A stretch of DNA of 64,000 nt from PALSA-612 sp035652235 (lineage in GTDB: Bacteria > Actinomycetota > Thermoleophilia > Gaiellales > Gaiellaceae), in contig DASREE010000016.1 of assembly GCA_035652235.1 (NCBI GenBank), positions 1 through 64,000 of the forward strand. The letters are read 5' to 3'. The position numbers were made by a program, and so were the translations under genes. Below are positions 58,839-64,000 of the stretch, one piece after another (positions within the stretch are counted from its first letter, which is position 1; each line of letters starts with the position of its first letter). The notes beneath the pieces were generated by a model. The model did not search any database, had not been told where the DNA came from, and worked only from the letters and a program-made list of their open reading frames with translations.

Positions 58839-58920
58839 ATGTCTGACTTTCGCCGGCGTGTCAAGCGCGGACCGGCAACGACCTGCGGCCCCGTTTGACA
58901 CTCCGCCGGATGTCTGACAT
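58839..58920. promoter_or_regulatory. Two GTC-N-GAC operator-like dyads in the Hyu/CitE divergent promoter
   Basis: ATGTCTGACTT (58839-58849) and ATGTCTGACAT (58910-58920) lie 71 bp apart, centre to centre, between the Zn-ADH start at 58801 and the CitE start at 58938. The second is identical to 21457-21467. Such spacing, about seven helical turns, would allow looping or dual control by a dimeric FCD regulator such as the one encoded in this operon. Confidence 0.65.
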
Positions 58921-58937
58921 AACCGCTCGCGTCGCCC

Positions 58938-59945
58938 ATGGAGCTCTCCCGCGCGCGGTCACTCCTGTTCGTCCCGGGCAACGACGAGCGCAAGCTCGCG
59001 AAGGCGCTCGCGTCGCCGGCGGACGCCGTCGTCTGCGACCTCGAGGACGCCGTCGCGCCCGGGGACAAGGAGGAGGCGCGCGAGACGGTGGCGCGGGTGC
59101 TCGCGGGCGCGGATGCGGCGGGCATGGCCGCAGGCGCGTCGGCGACAGGGCGCGGGCCGGCGAAGGAAGACGGGTCGACCGCGGCGACAGGCACGGCCCC
59201 CCACCCAGGGTGGGGTGTCGTCCCTCCGCCCACGCCGCCGAGCGTAGCGGCCGAATCCGCACCGGACCGTGACGATTTCGCGCCGACTTGCGCACCAGCC
59301 CGCCTCGTCCGCGTGAACGCGCCGGGCACCCCCTGGTTCGAGGACGACCTCGCGCTCGCCGCCGCGCTGCCGCTCGACGGCGTCGTCCTGCCCAAGGCGA
59401 GCCCCGAGGCGATCGCGGCGCTCGACTCGCTCGGCGCGGGCGGGCCGCCCGTCGTCGCCATCGTCGAGACGGCGCGCGGGGTGCGCGAGGCGTTCGAGAT
59501 CGCCTCCTCGAAACGCGTGCTCGCCCTGCTCCTCGGCGCGGTCGACCTCGCCGCCGACGCAGGGCTCGAGCCGCGCGCCGACGCGCTCGAGATCCTCTAC
59601 GCCCGCTCGAAGATTGCGCTCGACTCGGCGGCGGCGGGCCTGCGCGGGCCGTTCGACGCCGTCCACCTCGAGCTCACCGACCTGGCCGGGCTCGAGGAGC
59701 AGTGCCGTCTCGCGCGCTCGCTCGGCTTCCGCGGCAAGGCGTGCATCCATCCGGCGCAGATCGACACGGTCAACCGCGTCTTCGCGCCGGACGACGCGGA
59801 GGTCGCCTGGGCGCGCGAGGTGGTCCAGGCGTTCGAGCGGCAGGAGCACGGTGTGCTCGCCGTCGGTGGCGTGATGGTCGACCGCCCCGTCGTCGAGCGG
59901 GCCCGACAGATCCTGGAGGCAGCGGAAAGGAGCGAGCGTCGATGA
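58938..59945 (+). CDS. CitE/HpcH-aldolase family lyase with an internal low-complexity insert
   Basis: A 335-residue citrate lyase beta/malyl-CoA lyase-like TIM barrel. ARSLLFVPGNDERKLAKAL, CDLEDAV, RLVRVNAPGTPW, DGVVLPKA, AIVETARGV and GFRGKACIHPAQ are family motifs. Between ARVLAGA and PARLVRVN there are about 60 extra residues (about 58-119) rich in Ala, Gly, Pro and Thr, absent from relatives; their DNA contains a 17-bp palindrome. It may cleave a 3-hydroxyacyl-CoA (malyl-, citramalyl- or methylmalyl-type). It lies 17 bases downstream of an operator-like dyad and overlaps the MaoC gene (ATGA). Confidence 0.83.
   Translation: MELSRARSLLFVPGNDERKLAKALASPADAVVCDLEDAVAPGDKEEARETVARVLAGADAAGMAAGASATGRGPAKEDGSTAATGTAPHPGWGVVPPPTPPSVAAESAPDRDDFAPTCAPARLVRVNAPGTPWFEDDLALAAALPLDGVVLPKASPEAIAALDSLGAGGPPVVAIVETARGVREAFEIASSKRVLALLLGAVDLAADAGLEPRADALEILYARSKIALDSAAAGLRGPFDAVHLELTDLAGLEEQCRLARSLGFRGKACIHPAQIDTVNRVFAPDDAEVAWAREVVQAFERQEHGVLAVGGVMVDRPVVERARQILEAAERSERR
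59199..59215. repeat. 17-bp perfect palindrome inside the CitE insert
   Basis: CCCCACCC and GGGTGGGG flank a central A. The palindrome lies within the roughly 190-bp segment (59109-59294) that encodes the extra residues of the CitE-like protein. Its position inside a family-foreign, in-frame insertion resembles the in-frame palindromic repeats elsewhere in the window, though the sequence is different. Confidence 0.7.
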
Positions 59946-60472
59946 GCGTGAACGAGCAGGCGGCAGCGAAGGTGTGGGCCGGTCGCTTCTACGAGGACTT
60001 CGCGGTGGGCGACGTCTTCCACAGCCGCTTCGGGCGCACGATCACGGAGACGGACAACATCTGGTTCACCTGCCTGACCATGAACACGAACCCGATGCAC
60101 TTCGACGCGCCGTACGCCGAGCGGACGCGGTTCGGACAGCCGCTCGTGAACAGCGCGTTCACGCTCGCGCTCGTCACCGGCCTGACCGTCCCCGACACGA
60201 GCGAGAACGCCGCCGCCAACCTCGCCTGGACGGACATCAAGCTGCCGAAGCCCGTGTTCGTCGGCGACACGCTGTACGCGGAGAGCGAGATCATCGACCT
60301 GCGCGAGTCGCGCTCCAACCCGAGCGTCGGCATCGTCTCCATGCGCTGCCGCGGCATCAACCAGCGGCGTGAGGTGGTGATCGAGTTCCGACGCACGTTC
60401 ATGGTCTACAAGCGCGGCGCGCCCGAGGTGCAGGACACGTTTCCCGGTACCGACGAGGACTGGACGGTGTAG
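59942..60472 (+). CDS. MaoC-like hotdog dehydratase
   Basis: A 176-residue hotdog protein. The hydratase-2/MaoC pattern is TETDNIWFTCLTMNTNPMHFD with active-site Asp and His residues, followed by FGQPLVNSAFTLALVTGL. It should hydrate or dehydrate an enoyl-CoA such as mesaconyl-CoA. The ATG overlaps the CitE stop. CitE plus MaoC is a recurring pair for branched C4-C5 hydroxyacyl-CoA interconversion. Confidence 0.85.
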   Translation: MSVNEQAAAKVWAGRFYEDFAVGDVFHSRFGRTITETDNIWFTCLTMNTNPMHFDAPYAERTRFGQPLVNSAFTLALVTGLTVPDTSENAAANLAWTDIKLPKPVFVGDTLYAESEIIDLRESRSNPSVGIVSMRCRGINQRREVVIEFRRTFMVYKRGAPEVQDTFPGTDEDWTV

Positions 60473-60533
60473 TGGCCCCTCCAGCGATGCACGCCACCGA
60501 CCGAGAGCGACAGCACCACGCAAAGGAGCACCG

Positions 60534-61931
60534 ATGAAAGCTGCAGAGAGGCTGGCCGGGTTCGCGACCGCGCTCGCGCTCGCGGACGTGCCGGCGGACG
60601 TCGCGGAGCACGCGAAGCACCACCTGCTCGACACGCTCGGCTGTGGGCTCGCCGCCCACGCGACCGGGACGGCGACGGAGGGCCGGCAGACGATGGCCGA
60701 GCTCGGCGGCGCCGAGCAGGCGACCGTGATCGGCCTGGCCGAGTCGCTGCCGGCCGCGAACGCCGCCTTCGCGAACGCCATGCTCTGTCACGGGCTCGAC
60801 TTCGACGACACGCACTCGGACGCCGTCAGCCACGTCTCGACGGTCACCTGCCCGGCCGCGCTCGCCGTCGGCGAGGCGACCGGAGCGAACGGCGGCGACG
60901 TGCTGGCTGCGATCGTGGCCGGGAACGAGGTCATCATCCGGCTCGGCGCCGCCGCCTCGAGCCGCTTCCACGCTCGCGGGTTCCACCCGACGGCGATCTG
61001 CGGCGTGTTCGGTGCCGCGTGCGCGGCCGCGCGCCTCGCCGGCCTCGACGCGCGCACGGCAACGAGCGCGCTCGGCATCGCCGGGTCGATGGCCTCCGGC
61101 CTGTTCGCCTACCTCGACGAGGGCACCGCCACGAAGCCGATCCACCCCGCCTGGGCGGCGCACGGCGGCATCCTCGCCGCACGGCTCGCGGCCGCCGGCG
61201 CGGAGGGACCCGCGTCGGTCGTCGAGGGGAGGTTCGGCCTCTACCACGCCTTCCTCGGCGCCGCTCGCGGCGAGATCGACCTCGACTCGCAGCTCGCCGA
61301 CCTCGGCTCGCGCTGGGAGACGCCGCGGATCGCGTACAAGCCGTTCCCGGTCTGCCACTTCATGCACGGCTCGCTCGGCGCGGCCGGCGAGGCGATCGGC
61401 TCGCGCACGCTCGCGCCGGACGAGATCGACGAGGTCGTCGTCACCGTGCCCGAGGAGGGCGTGTCGCTCGTGCTCGAGCCCGCCGGCCAGAAGATCGCCC
61501 CCCGCTCCGAGTACGAGGGGAAGTTCTCGCTCCAGTACTCGGTCGCGTCGATGCTCGTCCGCGGCCACGTGTCGGTGTCCGACTTCACCGACGAGGCGAT
61601 CGCCGACCCGGCCGTGCTCGCCGTGGCGGCGAAGGTGCGCTACGAGACGCGCGACTACCCGACCTACCCGCAGGCCTTCCCGGGCGGCGTGCGCGTGCGG
61701 CTCGCCGACGGCTCGACGCTCGAGCGCGACTTCCCGTACCAGAAGGGCGGCCCCGAGAACCCGATGTCGGAGGAGGAGGTGCGTGAGAAGTTCCGCGCGA
61801 ACGCCCTGCTCGCCCTGCCCGCCTCCTCCGTGGACGCGCTCGAGGACGCCATCCTCCGCCTCGAGTCGCAGGCGGACCTGTCGGCGGCGCTCGCACCCGT
61901 GCGGGCGGTTGCAGAGCGGGTGGCAGCATGA
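60534..61931 (+). CDS. MmgE/PrpD-family protein
   Basis: A 465-residue protein of normal family length: DTLGCGLAAHATGT, HGLDFDDTHSDAVSHVS, GFHPTAICGVFGAACAAARLAGLD, GSMASGLFAYLDEGTATKPIHPAWAAHGG, YKPFPVCHFMHG. Family members dehydrate 2-methylcitrate or epimerise/decarboxylate itaconate and aconitate. An AAAGGAG stands just upstream of the ATG. It fits a pathway of C5-C7 branched carboxylates along with CitE and MaoC. Confidence 0.87.
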   Translation: MKAAERLAGFATALALADVPADVAEHAKHHLLDTLGCGLAAHATGTATEGRQTMAELGGAEQATVIGLAESLPAANAAFANAMLCHGLDFDDTHSDAVSHVSTVTCPAALAVGEATGANGGDVLAAIVAGNEVIIRLGAAASSRFHARGFHPTAICGVFGAACAAARLAGLDARTATSALGIAGSMASGLFAYLDEGTATKPIHPAWAAHGGILAARLAAAGAEGPASVVEGRFGLYHAFLGAARGEIDLDSQLADLGSRWETPRIAYKPFPVCHFMHGSLGAAGEAIGSRTLAPDEIDEVVVTVPEEGVSLVLEPAGQKIAPRSEYEGKFSLQYSVASMLVRGHVSVSDFTDEAIADPAVLAVAAKVRYETRDYPTYPQAFPGGVRVRLADGSTLERDFPYQKGGPENPMSEEEVREKFRANALLALPASSVDALEDAILRLESQADLSAALAPVRAVAERVAA

Positions 61932-63106
61932 GCGTCGCCGAGCTCTCCGCCGAGCAGCAGGAGATCGTCGCCACCGTCCGCGAGTTCGTCGACCGCGACG
62001 TCGTCCCGGTCGCCTCCGAGCTCGAGCACCGGGACGAGTTCCCCGAGTCGCTCGTCCAGACGATGCGGGAGCTCGGCCTGTTCGGGACGACGATCCCCGA
62101 GGCCTACGGCGGCCTCGGCCTCGGCATCGACACCTATGCGTTGATCCAGATGGAGCTCTCGCGCGGCTGGCCGACGCTGTCGGGGGTCATGAACGGCTCC
62201 TTCATCGCGGCGACGATGATCGCCCTGCACGGCACCGAAGAGCAGCGGCGCAGGCACCTGCCGCGCCTGGCGAGCGGCGAGATCCGCGCCGCCTTCTCGA
62301 TGACCGAGCCGCACGCCGGCTCGGACGTGCAGGCGATCCGAACGACGGCGGTCCGGGCAGGCGACGACTACGTCCTGACCGGCCAGAAGATGTGGGTGAC
62401 GAACGGCTGGCGCTCGGGGCTCATCGCCGTGCTGGCCAAGACCGACCCGGAGGCGGTGCCGGCGCACACGGGCATGACGGGCTTCCTCGTCGAGAAGGAG
62501 CCCGAGACCGAGCCGCCGGGGCTGACGATCCCGATGCCGGGCCTGAAGAAGCTGGGCTACAAGGGTGTCGAGTCGACCGAGCTCGTCTTCGACGGCTTCC
62601 GGACGCCGGCGTCGAGCATCCTCGGCGGCGAGGCCGGGCTCGGACAGGGCTTCAAGTACTTCATGAGCGGCATCGAGGCGGGGCGCGTGAACGTCGCCGC
62701 CCGCGGCGCCGGCCTGGCGCGGGCGGCGCTCGACGACGCGCTCCGCTACGCGAAGGAGCGCGAGGCGTTCGGCAAGCCGATCGGGCAGCACCAGGCGGTG
62801 CAGCTCATGCTCGCGAAGATGGCGACGCGGGCGGAGGCGGCGCGGCTGCTCGTCCTCGAGGCCGCGCGCGCGAAGGCCCGCGGCGAGCGCGCCGACCTGG
62901 AGGCGGGGATGGCGAAGCTGTTCGCCACCGAGGCGGCGCAGGAGAACGCGCTCGACTGCATGCGTATCCACGGGGGCTACGGCTACTCGCTCGAGTACCG
63001 GCCGGAGCGCTACTACCGCGACGCGCCCCTCCTGCTCATCGGCGAGGGCTCGAACGAGATCCAGCAGCTGATCATCGCCCGCCGCCTCCTGGAGCGGGCC
63101 GGCTGA
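61928..63106 (+). CDS. Acyl-CoA dehydrogenase
   Basis: A 392-residue FAD enzyme: TEPHAGSDVQAIRTTA (FAD/acyl binding), KLGYKGVESTELVFD, and at the end HGGYGYSLEYRPERYYRDAP with the catalytic Glu in LLIGEGSNEIQQ. It introduces the 2,3-double bond of an acyl-CoA, passing electrons to an electron-transfer flavoprotein. The ATG overlaps the PrpD stop (ATGA). It should work with the CoA-transferase and MaoC-like protein. Confidence 0.88.
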   Translation: MSVAELSAEQQEIVATVREFVDRDVVPVASELEHRDEFPESLVQTMRELGLFGTTIPEAYGGLGLGIDTYALIQMELSRGWPTLSGVMNGSFIAATMIALHGTEEQRRRHLPRLASGEIRAAFSMTEPHAGSDVQAIRTTAVRAGDDYVLTGQKMWVTNGWRSGLIAVLAKTDPEAVPAHTGMTGFLVEKEPETEPPGLTIPMPGLKKLGYKGVESTELVFDGFRTPASSILGGEAGLGQGFKYFMSGIEAGRVNVAARGAGLARAALDDALRYAKEREAFGKPIGQHQAVQLMLAKMATRAEAARLLVLEAARAKARGERADLEAGMAKLFATEAAQENALDCMRIHGGYGYSLEYRPERYYRDAPLLLIGEGSNEIQQLIIARRLLERAG

Positions 63107-63123
63107 CGTACCCTGCAGGAGAC

Positions 63124-63918
63124 GTGGCTGCGCCGGCCGGCACCGGGTACCGCCACCTGCTGCTGCGCAGGGATGGTCCCGCCGCGACGATCACGCTCGA
63201 CCGCCCGGAGAAGCGGAACGCGCTCTCGCTCGAGCTGATGCAGGAGCTGATCGCGGCGCTCGGGGAGCTCGCCCCCGACCGCAGCGTCCGCGCGATCGTC
63301 GTCGAGGGCGCCGGGCCCGCCTTCTCGGCCGGGCACGATCTGAGCGAGATGGTCGGCCGCGAGCCGGCCTTCTACGAGCAGCTGTTCCAGGTTTGCACGG
63401 AGCTGATGGAGCAGGTCCACCGCGTGCCGCAGCCCGTGATCGCGAAGGTGCACGCCGTCGCCACCGCCGCCGGCTGCCAGCTCGTCGCCTCGTGCGACCT
63501 CGCCGTCGCGGCCGAGGAGGCGCGCTTCGCGACCCCGGGCGTGAAGATCGGGCTGTTCTGCTCGACGCCGATGGTGCCGCTCTCGCGGGCGATCGGGCGC
63601 AAGCGCGCGCTGCAGATGCTCCTGACGGGCGAGCCGATCGACGCGCGCACGGCGGCCGACTGGGGGCTCGTGAACCTGGTCGTGCCCGCCTCGGAGCTGG
63701 ACGCGGCGGTCGCGCGTCTCGTCGAGGCGATCACCCGCTCGAGCCCGCTCACGATCGGCATCGGCAAGGAGGCGTTCTACCGCCAGGCAGACCTGGACGA
63801 GCACGGCGCCTACGAGCTGACGAAGAGGGTGATGGCGGCAAACGCCGCCACGGGCGACGCGCAGGAGGGCATGTGCGCCTTCCTCGACAAGCGCCCGCCC
63901 GAGTGGACCGGCTCGTAG
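63124..63918 (+). CDS. Enoyl-CoA hydratase/isomerase superfamily protein, ECHDC3-like
   Basis: A 264-residue crotonase-fold protein: PEKRNALSLEL, FSAGHDLSEMVG (oxyanion hole), AAGCQLVASCDLAVA, ATPGVKIGLFCSTPMVPLSRA. The last segments match the ECHDC3 subgroup. Both Glu residues that act in classical enoyl-CoA hydratase are replaced (Gln in GCQLV, Gly in TPGV), so hydratase activity is doubtful. The GTG start follows CAGGAG closely. It is the last gene of the CitE operon; the 80 bases beyond it contain no gene. Confidence 0.83.
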   Translation: MAAPAGTGYRHLLLRRDGPAATITLDRPEKRNALSLELMQELIAALGELAPDRSVRAIVVEGAGPAFSAGHDLSEMVGREPAFYEQLFQVCTELMEQVHRVPQPVIAKVHAVATAAGCQLVASCDLAVAAEEARFATPGVKIGLFCSTPMVPLSRAIGRKRALQMLLTGEPIDARTAADWGLVNLVVPASELDAAVARLVEAITRSSPLTIGIGKEAFYRQADLDEHGAYELTKRVMAANAATGDAQEGMCAFLDKRPPEWTGS

Positions 63919-64000
63919 CTGGAACAGGCGGGCGGACGACGGCGCGCCCGACGAGAGGCGCGCGGAGCGTCCGGGCGCAGGGCCGGGTGCGCCGGTCGGC

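Noticed and set aside
1..64000. tRNA, rRNA or riboswitch genes
   Set aside because: Reading the intergenic spaces I found no cloverleaf-like or known conserved RNA sequence; a covariance-model search would be needed to exclude weak candidates.

Overview
The window is a very GC-rich bacterial chromosome segment with dense, tightly overlapping genes (ATGA/GTGA junctions), many GTG starts, F420-type luciferase-like oxidoreductases and no rRNA or tRNA that I could see. This fits an actinobacterium, and the gene style is most like class Thermoleophilia; that assignment is inference. Almost every gene is a catabolic enzyme, transporter or regulator for small nitrogen compounds (polyamines, hydantoins/dihydropyrimidines, ureides, N-carbamoyl and N-methyl amino acids, amides) or for the CoA-linked breakdown of their carbon skeletons. 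I read it as a nitrogen-scavenging catabolic island.

Layout. 232-12329 (minus) is a ten-gene run: M20 amidohydrolase, SDR, F420-type LLM oxidoreductase, secreted beta-propeller protein, GABA aminotransferase, a polyamine-type ABC transporter (ATPase, binding protein, two permeases) and aminobutyraldehyde dehydrogenase, i.e. putrescine/GABA uptake and oxidation. 12354-16510 holds a sarcosine oxidase-like flavoenzyme, a CobW-type GTPase, a small MCGLCG protein and a CE4 deacetylase. 16603-21269 is a second polyamine-type ABC transporter with a Tat-dependent binding protein. 21477-25845 is a divergon: alpha/beta hydrolase, NCS1 nucleobase permease and anchored protein against creatininase and cyclase-family hydrolase. 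25962-34899 carries DUF3891/isochorismatase, then hydantoinase/oxoprolinase B and A, HMG-CoA lyase, CoA-transferase, an FCD-type GntR regulator and a DsbA-like protein. 34990-42441 has cyclase, formamidase, GAF protein, a pair of amidohydrolases, a small inserted element, ornithine cyclodeaminase-like protein, DUF309 and a second M20 hydrolase. 42851-50549 has MFS, isochorismatase, D-hydantoinase, a secreted repeat protein, amidase with a possible small partner, FmdB, racemase-like protein and alpha/beta hydrolase. 50596-58801 is the second Hyu operon (Zn-ADH, HyuA, HyuB, GntR, LLM, CoA-transferase), divergent from a CoA pathway at 58938-63918 (CitE, MaoC, PrpD, acyl-CoA dehydrogenase, ECHDC3-like protein).

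Three kinds of non-coding structure tie the region together. (1) An 11-bp dyad, A(T/A)GTC-N-GAC(A/T)T, recurs about seven times, at the head of four catabolic divergons and of one transporter operon. It looks like the operator of one or both FCD GntR regulators and would define a regulon. (2) A 23-bp palindromic repeat centred on ACAG-N-CTGT occurs about eleven times in clusters at gene borders. Two copies show compensatory arm changes, and several are translated in frame as LQQ(T/A/P)V. I do not recognise it as a named repeat family. (3) A roughly 0.8-kb insert is flanked by 25-bp direct repeats, both of which encode the last eight residues and stop of the ornithine cyclodeaminase gene, as expected for an att-type integration at a gene 3' end.
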